Of a stretch of 64,000 bases of DNA, positions 43,416 through 52,007 are shown one piece after another. Within the stretch, counting starts at the first letter, position 1; each line of letters starts with the position of its first letter. The DNA is from JBEOJY01 sp040275305 (GTDB lineage: Bacteria; Pseudomonadota; Alphaproteobacteria; UBA9219): contig JBEOJY010000001.1 of NCBI GenBank assembly GCA_040275305.1, forward strand, positions 124,001-188,000, given 5' to 3'. Both the position numbers and the translations under genes were made by a program. Under the pieces are notes generated by a model. The model was not told the origin of the DNA, ran no database searches, and saw nothing but the letters and a program-made list of their open reading frames with translations.

Positions 43416-44253
43416 GAACCCTATGCAGATTTGCTTCCATCAGACGATCATGCCTGCATGGACGGGATGCAAACGCTTCGTTCGCGTGGCGCTTTGTCTG
43501 GCAATAGTGTCGGGAAGTCTTGCGGGTGGCGTATCTGTTTCATTGGCGGAGAACGCTTTGCCGTCACATAGTCCTTCATCCGGGTGGCCTCATGATGGCG
43601 TGATCGGGACGTATGATCGCGCGGCGTTGCGGCGTGGGTTACAAGTATATCGAGAAGTGTGCGCAGCTTGCCATAGCTTGAAATATGTCGCTTACCGTAA
43701 CTTGGCCGATCTTGGGTATAGCGAGGCCGAGATCAAGTCGATCGCTGCGGAGTCGCAAGTGACGGATGGGCCAAACGACCAAGGCGAGATGTATACGCGG
43801 CCAGCTTTGCCTTCCGACAAATTGGTCGCGCCTTTTGCCAATGATCAGGCTGCGCGAGTTGCGAACAATGGGGCGTTGCCTCCTGACCTTTCCTTGATCA
43901 TCAAGGCGCGGCAAGGGCACGAAGACTATGTATACTCTTTGTTGACGGGGTATGGTCTTACGCCTTCCGCCGAGGAGCATATTATGGAGGGGATGAATTT
44001 CAACCCGTATTTTGCAGGGCATCAGATCGCTATGCCGTCGCCATTGTCAGAAGGCGCTGTTACTTATACAGATGGCGCTCCTGCGACTGTGGAGAGGATG
44101 GCGCAGGACGTCACCCAGTTTTTGGCGTGGTCGGGCGACCCCAAGATGGAAGAGCGCAAACGGGTGGGGGTGAAGGCGATTCTCTTTTTGCTTGTGTTCG
44201 CGGGGGTCATGGCGGCGGTGAAGCTTCGCGTATGGCGGGGGGCGCATAAGTAG
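43408..44253 (+). CDS. petC: Ubiquinol-cytochrome c reductase, cytochrome c1 subunit
   Basis: A 281-residue cytochrome c1. A signal peptide (VALCLAIVSGSLAGGVSVSLA) is followed by the mature domain with VYREVCAACHSLKYVAYR, the CxxCH haem site, YTRPALPSDKLVAPFAN, ANNGALPPDLSLIIKAR, and MNFNPYFAGHQIAMPSPL with the Met ligand. The C-terminal helix LFLLVFAGVMAAVKLRVW anchors it. It is the last gene of the bc1 operon and depends on the cytochrome c maturation system. An ATG at 43402 is an alternative start. Confidence 0.97.
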   Translation: MRENPMQICFHQTIMPAWTGCKRFVRVALCLAIVSGSLAGGVSVSLAENALPSHSPSSGWPHDGVIGTYDRAALRRGLQVYREVCAACHSLKYVAYRNLADLGYSEAEIKSIAAESQVTDGPNDQGEMYTRPALPSDKLVAPFANDQAARVANNGALPPDLSLIIKARQGHEDYVYSLLTGYGLTPSAEEHIMEGMNFNPYFAGHQIAMPSPLSEGAVTYTDGAPATVERMAQDVTQFLAWSGDPKMEERKRVGVKAILFLLVFAGVMAAVKLRVWRGAHK

Positions 44254-44443
44254 TTGTTTTGTATGCAGAGGGATGATTTTGAGGCTTTTCAATTGATTAT
44301 GGTCATCTTGATGAGGGGGGATTCGCTCTAATTTTACACAATTTAGAGATGAATCGCGCACAATGCCACCAATAAGATAATAGGGGCAACTTAAAAGTAA
44401 TTTTTCTGCAACCTTCTTTTGGTAATTTGAGGACATGAGAATA

Positions 44444-44989
44444 ATGCCGGACGACACATTGAATTTCTGGTTCTATGAGATCGGGCGCGAACGCTGGTTC
44501 GATGATGACCCGGCTTTGGACGATTTGGTGCGTGGCAAGTTTCTTGCGGCCTATGAGCAGGCCGTCAACGGCAAGCTGGCTTCATGGGAAGCGACGCCTG
44601 AGGGCGTTTTGGCCTTGCTTCTGTTGTTTGATGAATTTCCTCGCCGGATGTTTCGCGGGACGCCGCGCGCCTTCGCGACTGATGAACAGGCGCTTGATCT
44701 TGCGCGGTCGGCGATTGTTCGACATTTCGATGATCGTATCGATCGTCAGTATAAGCTGTTTTTCTATCTGCCGTTTTTGAACTCCGAGAGTCTCGGCGAC
44801 CAGCGTCTTGCGCTTTATTATATCCGAGAGCGTACCAAGGAAATCGAATGGTTGTCGGTTGCCGAGGAGCATTACGACATAGTGCAGAAATTTGGGCGGT
44901 TTCCGCATCGGAATCCCATTTTGGGTCGTTCGCCGACTGCTGAGGAGCAAGCGTTTCTCAGGGGTCAGGAGGCGCGCAGCTCCGTTTAA
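44444..44989 (+). CDS. DUF924 family protein
   Basis: A 181-residue helical protein of the DUF924 family: TLNFWFYEIGRERWFDDDPA at the start, LALLLLFDEFPRRMFRGTPRAF in the middle (family motif DQFPRNxFRG), FFYLPFLNSESLGDQRLAL, and KFGRFPHRNPILGR near the end. The fold is TPR-like and the function is unknown. GAGGA precedes the ATG at 44444; 44435 is also possible. Confidence 0.9.
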   Translation: MPDDTLNFWFYEIGRERWFDDDPALDDLVRGKFLAAYEQAVNGKLASWEATPEGVLALLLLFDEFPRRMFRGTPRAFATDEQALDLARSAIVRHFDDRIDRQYKLFFYLPFLNSESLGDQRLALYYIRERTKEIEWLSVAEEHYDIVQKFGRFPHRNPILGRSPTAEEQAFLRGQEARSSV

Positions 44990-45022
44990 TAGCGGTTCTT
45001 TGCATTTTCGTTAGCCATACAC

Positions 45023-45895
45023 TCATCCAAAAATTGAGCTGTTTAACAGTGTAGACAGATTTTTTGCCATAAGTTTAGCTATGCGGTCGCGTTCGCGAGG
45101 CTGGCTTAAGAGTTTCTCGTCTTCCATATTCGATAGAAATCCGGTTTCTACCAGCATGGACGGAACATCCGGGGCGCGCAGCACAACAAAGTTCGCGGCG
45201 CGCATGGGGCGTTCAAGGATCGGCCAGCTGCGTTCCATGGTTTGCACAAAGTTCGATTTGACGCGCTGCGCCGTGTTGTGGGTGCGTCGCGCGGCCAGAT
45301 CGAACAGTATCGCGGCGACATCTTTGTCGGCGGCGGGGAGGTCAAGACCGCCCATGATATCCGCTTCGTTTTCACGTTCGGCCAGACTCTTCGCAAAATC
45401 ATCCGACGCTTTTTCAGATAACGTGTAGACTGATAGACCCCTTGCTGCTGTGTTCGGCGCGCTGTCGGCGTGGACGGACAGGAAGAGATCCGCTTGCGCG
45501 GAGCGACCCATGCGGACTCGCTCTTGCAACGGGATAAAGCTATCCTCGTCGCGCGTTAGCTTGACCATGATACCAGTGCGACCGTTGAGCGCATCAGCCA
45601 TGCGCCGCGCAATGTCTAGCGTTACATCTTTTTCTTGTGTGCCATGCTGGCCAAGCGCTCCGGGGTCGCGGCCTCCATGCCCTGCGTCGATCACCAACAA
45701 GCGCGGAGGGCGCGGTTTCCGCGTTGGTGCCATGCTGGCTTGGTTTGCGCCGAGGTTCGTGATAGCGGGCGGCGGCGCTGGGCGGTTGCGATCAGGGATT
45801 GTCGCCAAAGCCGAAGGCATGCACAGGGTTTGCCAGCCGATCACAAGTCCGGCAGCGCTCATTCGCAGAAAAGCCCGGCGGGAAAGAAAGGGCAT
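45023..45895 (-). CDS. N-acetylmuramoyl-L-alanine amidase (AmiC-like, Amidase_3)
   Basis: A 290-residue periplasmic amidase. FLSRRAFLRMSAAGLVIGW is a Tat signal. The catalytic domain has LLVIDAGHGGRDPGALG (first zinc His and Glu site nearby), LFLSVHADSAPNTAARGLS (zinc His) and PSMLVETGFLSNMEDEKLL with the catalytic Glu. It cleaves the amide between muramic acid and the stem peptide. The AMIN domain usual in AmiC is absent, so septal targeting must be different. The ATG at 45895 gives the Tat signal. Confidence 0.92.
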   Translation of the reverse strand: MPFLSRRAFLRMSAAGLVIGWQTLCMPSALATIPDRNRPAPPPAITNLGANQASMAPTRKPRPPRLLVIDAGHGGRDPGALGQHGTQEKDVTLDIARRMADALNGRTGIMVKLTRDEDSFIPLQERVRMGRSAQADLFLSVHADSAPNTAARGLSVYTLSEKASDDFAKSLAERENEADIMGGLDLPAADKDVAAILFDLAARRTHNTAQRVKSNFVQTMERSWPILERPMRAANFVVLRAPDVPSMLVETGFLSNMEDEKLLSQPRERDRIAKLMAKNLSTLLNSSIFG

Positions 45896-45951
45896 GTTCG
45901 TTTCCAAAAGGTTCTTTCTCTTTTGATGCAATTTTGATGGCGTGCTGTGGT

Positions 45952-46017
45952 TTATTTAAGCGTCATCATGTAGGCAATGACATCTGCCCTGTTTTGCGGG
46001 TCTGACCTGCTCCCCGA
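45952..46017 (-). pseudogene. Possible remnant of a c-type cytochrome C-terminus
   Basis: The minus strand encodes SDPQNRADVIAYMMTLK followed by a stop, which resembles the last helix of class I c-type cytochromes (consensus DRADVIAYLxTL). A stop codon occurs about 20 codons before, and no CxxCH is visible upstream. It lies in the gap between the amidase and smr genes. It could be a decayed gene end or coincidence. Confidence 0.3.
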
Positions 46018-46186
46018 TTATGCACCACGGGGGAGTGGCATCTTAGAAGAATTTAGCGCGTGATGTTGCGTGCGGCAAGAGGCTGGCGGTGGTGAGCTGT
46101 TGTTTCCACAGGTTAGGATTTACGCACTGTCTTTGGTTCCTAGTGATGATTGCCTTTTGGCGTATTTTGCAAATTATTCTTGCGAT

Positions 46187-46780
46187 TTATGTGTCGAGCG
46201 GCAGCGTTTTCTTCAGGATGATATAGAAGGCGCCGTTTTGGCCATGTTTGGGCGCTGCTTGTCTTATCGATAGGATGTTTTTCGCAAAGCGTGATTCGTA
46301 TAACCAGTTTGGTAGGCTGGCACGGAGGACTCCCCTCAGGTTTGGGCCTTTTCCTGTTACGATGAGCAGTATTCTGCTGCGATGAAGGACCCGCGTTTCC
46401 ATGAATTTCTGCAATGAGGCGTAGGCTTGATCCTGAGTCATGCCGTGGAGGTCTAGTGTCGCGTCAATTAGGACATCGCCACTTTTAAATTTTCTTTCCA
46501 ATGTTTTGCCGAATATTCGTTCTGACCTCGGCTTCCGTTGCGCATGCGATATCGGTATGGCAGCGCGTACGTCAGGGTTGTTCTGGTTTGTTTTTATGGA
46601 TGCGAGGTCGTTCAGTTTGCGCGCAGTTCGGGGAAGACTCGTTTTCTTTTCACCAGCTTTTAGTTTGTCCGCGATTGCCGCTTTTGATCGCGGGGGCTTC
46701 TTTACCGGGCTTTCCTGCATGGGCTTTACGGTTTTGACGAAGTCTTTCCATCTGGGATCGTTGAGATTATTGTTGTTCAT
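46187..46780 (-). CDS. Smr domain protein
   Basis: A 197-residue protein with a basic, disordered N-terminal half and a C-terminal Smr domain: ATLDLHGMTQDQAYASLQKF (LDLHG motif), ILLIVTGKGPNLRGVLRASL (TGKG motif) and NGAFYIILKK. Smr domains are DNA or RNA endonucleases in some proteins, for example MutS2 and SmrB. The ATG at 46780 overlaps the end of mltA by 14 bases, the standard alphaproteobacterial arrangement. Confidence 0.92.
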   Translation of the reverse strand: MNNNNLNDPRWKDFVKTVKPMQESPVKKPPRSKAAIADKLKAGEKKTSLPRTARKLNDLASIKTNQNNPDVRAAIPISHAQRKPRSERIFGKTLERKFKSGDVLIDATLDLHGMTQDQAYASLQKFMETRVLHRSRILLIVTGKGPNLRGVLRASLPNWLYESRFAKNILSIRQAAPKHGQNGAFYIILKKTLPLDT

Positions 46781-48029
46781 TGGGAACAACTGTCCGTGGC
46801 AGCAGAATATAGTATTTGCCACGGGTTTGCATTACGCCTGCCTGCGCCTCAGCTTCTTTGCCGTAGCCCCAGAAGAAATCGCCGCGCACAACTCCTTTGA
46901 TTGCGCCGCCAGTGTCTTGCGCGACGACGAGTCGGCCTTTGGATAGAAGGGGGGGAGTTGTCTGTACTTCGGATTCTTGCTCTGCGTTCTTTGTTTCTAA
47001 CCACATGGGCATGCCTAGAGGGATGTAGGCGGGGTCGACGGCAAGGCTGCGGCGCGATGTCAGCGGGACGCCTTGCGCGCCAATAGGGCCTGATTCGTTT
47101 AATGTGCGGAAGAAGACATAGGAGGCGTTCTGGCCCATAATCTTTTGGGCGCGGTCGCTATGCGTTTCAAGCCATTGGCGTATGGACTGCATCGTGACCG
47201 GACGCGCGAGTTCACCCATATCTAGCAGTATGCGGCCTAGCGAAGCGTAAGCTTGGCCGTTTGCGCCGTCATAGCCAATCCTGATGGTTTTCCCGTCGCG
47301 CATTTTTACCCGGCCTGAGCCCTGCACCTCTAGGAAAAAAGCGTCGATGGGGCTATCAACCCACATCAATGGGCGCGCTCTGCCGGCAAGAGTTCCATTC
47401 ATGATTGCGACACGGTCGTCATAGGGGATCAGCTGATTTTCTTGCACTTTCCCTGCGATGCGCTTGCCCTTCCATTCCTTGCGGAAAGCGCTAAGATCAA
47501 CGCTGATCAGATCGCGCGGGCGCATGTAAAGGGGGGTTTGATAGCGGCCTTCGCGCGACCATGAGCCGTTTAGACTTGCTTCGTAATATCCTGTGAAGAG
47601 ACCTTCGTCTCCTTCGTTGCCATGAACGGCCCATGGCCTGAACCAGTTTTCGAAAAACGCTCGCATAGCCAAGTCATCGCGAGGGTGCATTTGCGATAAA
47701 ATGGCGCAAGGCTCTCGCCAGTCTCCGGCGCGGCCTGCAACCCCTAGGTATGCGCTGGCTGGCTGCTTCGTCAGCGCTTGACAAGCGTTTAGCAGAGCTG
47801 GCGCTGCCTCGGAAAGATTATCCGATCCCCAGTCCTGAAGATTGTTATAGCTCGTATGCCGCAGCGATAACGTGTCCTGTTTTTCCTGCGCTGAGTCTTT
47901 TGTCCTTCCTGTCCACGAGGGCATTTCTGCGCAGGCGGACAAGGCGGCAATTGCGCACAATATTAGGATCGCGTTTCGGAGAGCGCCCAGTTGGGGTCCT
48001 GTGAGGAGGTGTCGCGCGTGAACGTCCAT
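46767..48029 (-). CDS. mltA: Membrane-bound lytic murein transglycosylase A
   Basis: A 420-residue lipoprotein. ILILCAIAALSAC is the lipobox signal. GLFTGYYEASLNGSWSREGR, PLMWVDSPIDAFFLEVQGSG, RIGYDGANGQAYASLGRIL and VAQDTGGAIKGVVRGDFFWGYG are MltA hallmarks, the last with the catalytic Asp. It cleaves murein glycan strands to anhydromuropeptides. The ATG at 48029 lies 67 bases inside the end of the upstream Tim44-domain gene; no later usual start keeps the signal peptide. Confidence 0.94.
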   Translation of the reverse strand: MDVHARHLLTGPQLGALRNAILILCAIAALSACAEMPSWTGRTKDSAQEKQDTLSLRHTSYNNLQDWGSDNLSEAAPALLNACQALTKQPASAYLGVAGRAGDWREPCAILSQMHPRDDLAMRAFFENWFRPWAVHGNEGDEGLFTGYYEASLNGSWSREGRYQTPLYMRPRDLISVDLSAFRKEWKGKRIAGKVQENQLIPYDDRVAIMNGTLAGRARPLMWVDSPIDAFFLEVQGSGRVKMRDGKTIRIGYDGANGQAYASLGRILLDMGELARPVTMQSIRQWLETHSDRAQKIMGQNASYVFFRTLNESGPIGAQGVPLTSRRSLAVDPAYIPLGMPMWLETKNAEQESEVQTTPPLLSKGRLVVAQDTGGAIKGVVRGDFFWGYGKEAEAQAGVMQTRGKYYILLPRTVVPNEQQ

Positions 48030-48646
48030 AGATCTGTAATTTCCTCTATCTGACTGTTCGAGTCGGGTTGGGAATCTATCGGTTCGGACGCGCGGTAGAT
48101 CCGGTTGTCTTGCGCACTGACAAAACGCACTGTGATTTTTGCGATTTTGTCTTCTACTTTTGCGACAACGCATTCTGCGTCTTTTAGTTTTAAGGATTTG
48201 TTCTCTACAATTTCGTTTTGAGCTTTTCTTGCGTCGATTGCGGCTTGAAAGTTTGAGCGAATCGATGGGGACAGCAAGCGTTCGCTGCGCGACAGATCAC
48301 CTTTGAGATAGTCTTCTACGATCATTAAGAAGGCCGCGCGCGCGCCTTGTAAGAATTTCTTTTCATCGAACGTTGTGTCCAACTCGCGGATTTTCTCAAG
48401 ACCTCCTGCGAGCGAATCCGGGGCTGCGCGTGGGGCAGGCAGGGCGTTTGGCTGAGTGGTCGCGCTGTTATTCGCGAGAGGCCGGGCAAATGTTTCCTCG
48501 TCATCGTCCGCGCTGTTTTGCGTAGGGCGGGAAGCGAAGGGGTTGGGACGTTCCGGTTCATCGCTGTTTTTTTGTCCGAGCAACGACCATAACCGAGCGA
48601 AGATCACAATGGCGATGATCGCGTATATGAGGATATCTGTTTCCAT
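47963..48646 (-). CDS. timA: Tim44-like domain protein (TimA)
   Basis: A 227-residue protein. METDILIYAIIAIVIFARLW is an N-terminal membrane anchor, followed by an acidic/proline linker and a Tim44-like domain: FDEKKFLQGARAAFLMIVED, DLSRSERLLSPSIRSNFQAA and DAECVVAKVEDKIAKITVRF, ending in DLWTFTRD. The mitochondrial relative Tim44 helps protein import; the bacterial role is less clear. It lies divergent from secB and upstream of mltA and smr, as in other alphaproteobacteria. Confidence 0.92.
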   Translation of the reverse strand: METDILIYAIIAIVIFARLWSLLGQKNSDEPERPNPFASRPTQNSADDDEETFARPLANNSATTQPNALPAPRAAPDSLAGGLEKIRELDTTFDEKKFLQGARAAFLMIVEDYLKGDLSRSERLLSPSIRSNFQAAIDARKAQNEIVENKSLKLKDAECVVAKVEDKIAKITVRFVSAQDNRIYRASEPIDSQPDSNSQIEEITDLWTFTRDTSSQDPNWALSETRS

Positions 48647-48764
48647 GGGGACGCATTATAATCCTAAGGACACGTTGCAGAGAAGCCCCAAGCGTGGTAG
48701 CAAGCGCAAGTTCGCCTTAATTTCTTGGCGGCGTTTCTTTATTGCTCGACTGATGAGGTTTTTC

Positions 48765-49262
48765 ATGGTTTCGCAGCCGCCTGTTCCCAATACGACCGAT
48801 TCCCAAGACGCTCCGGTCAGCGTGCCAATATCCGTTACATCTCAATACGTTAGGGATTTATCGTTTGAGAACCCGAATGCTCCGGCGATTTTTTCATCGT
48901 CGCAGACGGCCCCGGAGATGCAGCTCGGCGTTAATGTGCAAACGCGAGGCTTGGGCGAATCCAGCTTTGAGGTCGTCTTGTCGCTCAAGATGGAATCGCG
49001 CATGGAAGAGAAGACCATGTTCATCGCCGAGCTTGTTTATGCCGGGGTTTTCGGCTTGCCGTCTATGCCAGACGACCAGTTGCGCTTTTTCCTGCTTGTG
49101 GAGTGTCCGCGCATTTTGTTTCCGTTCGCACGGAGCATTTTGGGCAATGCTGTGCGCGATGGGGGGTTCCCCAATATTATGATTAACCCGATTGATTTTC
49201 TGGGGCTTTATATGGCGAACAAGGATAACATCGGGACCATGCCGGTTGCAGGGGCGGCATAG
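48765..49262 (+). CDS. secB: Protein-export chaperone SecB
   Basis: A 165-residue SecB. SQYVRDLSFENPNAPAIF, ESSFEVVLSLKMESRMEEKT, MFIAELVYAGVFGLPSMPDD, VECPRILFPFARSILGNAV and DGGFPNIMINPIDFLGLYMA are the family's conserved blocks. SecB keeps preproteins unfolded and hands them to SecA. GAGG precedes the ATG at 48765. It is divergent from timA and convergent with queH. Confidence 0.97.
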   Translation: MVSQPPVPNTTDSQDAPVSVPISVTSQYVRDLSFENPNAPAIFSSSQTAPEMQLGVNVQTRGLGESSFEVVLSLKMESRMEEKTMFIAELVYAGVFGLPSMPDDQLRFFLLVECPRILFPFARSILGNAVRDGGFPNIMINPIDFLGLYMANKDNIGTMPVAGAA

Positions 49263-49271
49263 CAGGTCTGA

Positions 49272-49883
49272 CTATTCTGGCAGGTTGCGGTTCTTTTTGC
49301 GTTCTTCGGATTCGCGTTGGCTGAAGACGCAGCCGCAATAGTCTTGGCGATAGAAGTCCTCGCGGCGGGCGACTTCGACCATGCGATTCGTTCCGCCGTT
49401 TTTGCGCCAATTTTGGTTCCAGAAAGTCACGTCTTCATATCGCGCAGCGGCGCGAAGGCCGGAGGCGTTGACTTGTTCCAGATTTTTCCAACGCGAGATA
49501 CCCAACGATGTCGCAAAGACGCTGAAGCCGTTTTCGTGGGCGTAAAGCGCTGTGCGCTCCATGCGTAGATCAAAGCACGCTTCGCATCGTTTACCGCGTT
49601 CAGGTTCGCATTCGAGGCCTTTGACGCGGGCGAACCAGACGGGAGGGTCGTAATCGGCGTCTATGAACGGGATGCCGAGTTTATCGGCAAAGCGCATGTT
49701 TTCGTTTTTGCGCAGTTCGTATTCGTCGCGCGGATGGATGTTAGGATTGTAATATAGGACCGTTAGGTCGAGGCCGGACTGTTTAATCGTCTCGATTACG
49801 TCGCCTGCGCAGGGAGCGCAGCAGGTGTGGAGGAGGATGCTTCTGGCGTTGTTTGGGGGACAGAGCTGTTGGGGACTCCTCAT
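49272..49883 (-). CDS. queH: Epoxyqueuosine reductase QueH
   Basis: A 203-residue QueH (formerly DUF208). LLHTCCAPCAGDVIETIKQS has the CC pair, YYNPNIHPRDEYELRKNENM the substrate region, KRCEACFDLRMERTALYA further Cys ligands, and DFYRQDYCGCVFSQRES the C-terminal YCGC motif; these bind a 4Fe-4S cluster and a second iron. It reduces epoxyqueuosine in tRNA to queuosine without cobalamin, unlike QueG. The ATG at 49883 is chosen because homology starts there. Confidence 0.95.
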   Translation of the reverse strand: MRSPQQLCPPNNARSILLHTCCAPCAGDVIETIKQSGLDLTVLYYNPNIHPRDEYELRKNENMRFADKLGIPFIDADYDPPVWFARVKGLECEPERGKRCEACFDLRMERTALYAHENGFSVFATSLGISRWKNLEQVNASGLRAAARYEDVTFWNQNWRKNGGTNRMVEVARREDFYRQDYCGCVFSQRESEERKKNRNLPE

Positions 49884-49893
49884 GGCGTTGGAA

Positions 49894-50292
49894 TCACAGT
49901 GATGCCACCTGTTGTGTCTGGCGCGCTTCGTGGCATAGCTGGTAAAACGGGCGCGCGCTTTTCCTCTTATGGCTTTCATCCGTATAAATAATGTCGAGGA
50001 GGTTTCCCGCACTTTTCCTTAAGGGTGAGTCATTGTTTTCTATATGCTTGTACAGCGTACAGAATGTTATTTTGGCTAATTCTTGACACGGCGAATTTTT
50101 GCAGAAGAGCTTTTGCAGTTGATCGAGCGCTTTGGCGCGGATGTTGTACGGTGTTGTGTCTGTATCGGCAATTTGGGACAGTTTTGTTGCCCTTTCGAGC
50201 AATTTCAGCATTCTTGTTTCCGGAGTAGTATTGGCGTACCGGTTAAAGTAGGCTGCCGCCATTTTGAATAGTTTGATCATGTTTATCTTCAT
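49894..50292 (-). CDS. Small basic helical protein, unknown
   Basis: A 132-residue frame just upstream of queH, entirely outside other genes. The sequence (MKINMIKLFKMAAAYFNRYA, then LLERATKLSQIADTD and ALDQLQKLFC) is amphipathic and helical with a basic C-terminus, composition typical of a real protein. No domain is recognised and the ribosome site is weak. An ATG at 50280 is an alternative start. Confidence 0.45.
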   Translation of the reverse strand: MKINMIKLFKMAAAYFNRYANTTPETRMLKLLERATKLSQIADTDTTPYNIRAKALDQLQKLFCKNSPCQELAKITFCTLYKHIENNDSPLRKSAGNLLDIIYTDESHKRKSARPFYQLCHEARQTQQVASL

Positions 50293-50317
50293 TTCTAAAA
50301 AACTAAAATATAGAACT

Positions 50318-51691
50318 TTAATCGCTGCTGGAGCTGCTGCTGCTTGAGCCGGAGGACGAGCGGCGCGAAACATGCGCGCGCGTGACCGTCGGGCCGCTGC
50401 CTGAGCCGCCTTCGCTTGACACGGAGCCGCTCTGGCTGCTCATGCTGTCGAAGAAATCGCTGTTGGTCTTCGAGTATTTGAGCTTGTCGAGCAGGAAGTC
50501 CATAGCGTCCGTGAGGCCCATGGTGAGCAACACACGGCGCAGCACCCACATCTTCGACATGGTAGCTTTGTCCACCAGCAGTTCTTCGCGGCGCGTACCG
50601 GATTTGGTGATGTCGATGGCCGGGAAGGTGCGACGATCCGAAAGCTTGCGGTCGAGCACGATTTCCGAGTTGCCGGTTCCCTTGAATTCTTCGAAGATGA
50701 CTTCGTCCATGCGGCTGCCTGTGTCGATCAGAGCCGTCGCGATGATGGTGAGCGAGCCGCCTTCTTCGATGTTGCGAGCTGCGCCGAAGAAGCGCTTGGG
50801 GCGTTGCAGGGCGTTCGCATCGACGCCGCCGGTCAGCACTTTTCCTGACGAGGGGACGACGGTGTTGTAGGCGCGGGCTAGGCGTGTGATCGAATCGAGA
50901 AGAATCACGACGTCGCGCTTGTGTTCGACGAGGCGCTTGGCTTTCTCGATGACCATTTCGGCGACCTGAACATGGCGCGTCGCGGGTTCGTCGAAGGTCG
51001 AACTGATGACTTCGCCCTTGACGGAGCGTGACATGTCGGTGACTTCTTCGGGACGTTCGTCGATGAGCAGGACGATCAGGTAGACTTCAGGATGGTTGGC
51101 CGTAATCGCGTGCGCGATGTTCTGGAGCATCACGGTTTTACCGGTGCGAGGCGGCGCGACGATCAGTCCGCGCTGACCTTTGCCTTGCGGGCAGGTCAAG
51201 TCGACGATGCGGGTTGTGTATTCCTTCTTAGTCGGATCTATCAGTTCGAGCTTGAGATGCTCGTCGGGGAACAGAGGAGTAAGATTGTCGAAGGCGATGC
51301 GATGTCTGACCTTTTCTGGGTCTTCATAGTTGATGCGGCTGACTTTGAGCAACGCGAAATAACGCTCGCCTTCCTTGGGCGAGCGTATCTCGCCTTCGAT
51401 GGTGTCGCCGGTGCGGAGGTTGAATTTGCGCACTTGACTTGGCGAGACGTAAATGTCGTCGGGGCTCGCGAGGTAATTTGATTCGGAGGAGCGCAGGAAA
51501 CCGAAGCCGTCGGGCAGAACTTCCAGCACGCCATCGCCTTCGATGGTATCCGTTTGTTTTTCGCCGATTTTCTTCAGGATCGCGAACGTCATGTCCTGTT
51601 TACGCATCGCGCTTGCGCCCTCGATGCCGTTTTCCTCGGCCATCGCTAGCAGTTCAGCAGGCGTTTTCTTTTTGAGATCTCGTAAATTCAT
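50318..51691 (-). CDS. rho: Transcription termination factor Rho with a serine-rich tail
   Basis: A 457-residue Rho. MNLRDLKKKTPAELLAMAEE is the N-terminal Rho_N, DGFGFLRSSESNYLASPDDI the RNA-binding fold, GLIVAPPRTGKTVMLQNIAH the P-loop, VLLIDERPEEVTDM Walker B, and LTGGVDANALQRPKRFFGAA the Q/R loops. Unlike most Rho proteins, about 40 residues follow the usual end (near YSKTNSDFFDSM): a Ser/Gly-rich tail ending in a run of eight Ser. The ATG at 51691 is the normal start. hemJ lies upstream, as in other alphaproteobacteria. Confidence 0.97.
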   Translation of the reverse strand: MNLRDLKKKTPAELLAMAEENGIEGASAMRKQDMTFAILKKIGEKQTDTIEGDGVLEVLPDGFGFLRSSESNYLASPDDIYVSPSQVRKFNLRTGDTIEGEIRSPKEGERYFALLKVSRINYEDPEKVRHRIAFDNLTPLFPDEHLKLELIDPTKKEYTTRIVDLTCPQGKGQRGLIVAPPRTGKTVMLQNIAHAITANHPEVYLIVLLIDERPEEVTDMSRSVKGEVISSTFDEPATRHVQVAEMVIEKAKRLVEHKRDVVILLDSITRLARAYNTVVPSSGKVLTGGVDANALQRPKRFFGAARNIEEGGSLTIIATALIDTGSRMDEVIFEEFKGTGNSEIVLDRKLSDRRTFPAIDITKSGTRREELLVDKATMSKMWVLRRVLLTMGLTDAMDFLLDKLKYSKTNSDFFDSMSSQSGSVSSEGGSGSGPTVTRAHVSRRSSSGSSSSSSSSD

Positions 51692-52007
51692 GGAATCCTT
51701 GGGGGGTTGCTTTCGTGAATATATGCACAAGGCTATGGCTCATACGTGGCCGATAAGCTTATCTCTGTGCTGGGGTGGTGGGGGTCCGGTGCGGGGAAAA
51801 GATGAAATAGGTTTTTATCATTATCTCAAAAATACGCGCGTACCGGATATTTGCAAATATGTTAGGGGGTTCGCGCTGTTATGTCAAGCTAGAATGAAAC
51901 TATATAAGGGTTTTTATGGCTGGGGCTGTCATGCCTTGCGTTCGCTGTATTTCTTTTAACCAATCTTGTGTGAGCTTTATAAGGGTTATTTAAGCTGCCG
52001 AGGCGGG
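51692..52007 (-). promoter_or_regulatory. Leader region of rho with a possible rut site
   Basis: These 316 bases between hemJ and rho have no gene. On the rho transcript strand, 51802-51767 is strongly C-rich (CCCCGCACCGGACCCCCACC and CCCAGCACAG), the kind of sequence Rho binds. In E. coli rho is autoregulated by termination in its leader, so this could be the equivalent site. The rest shows T-rich tracts only. Confidence 0.35.
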
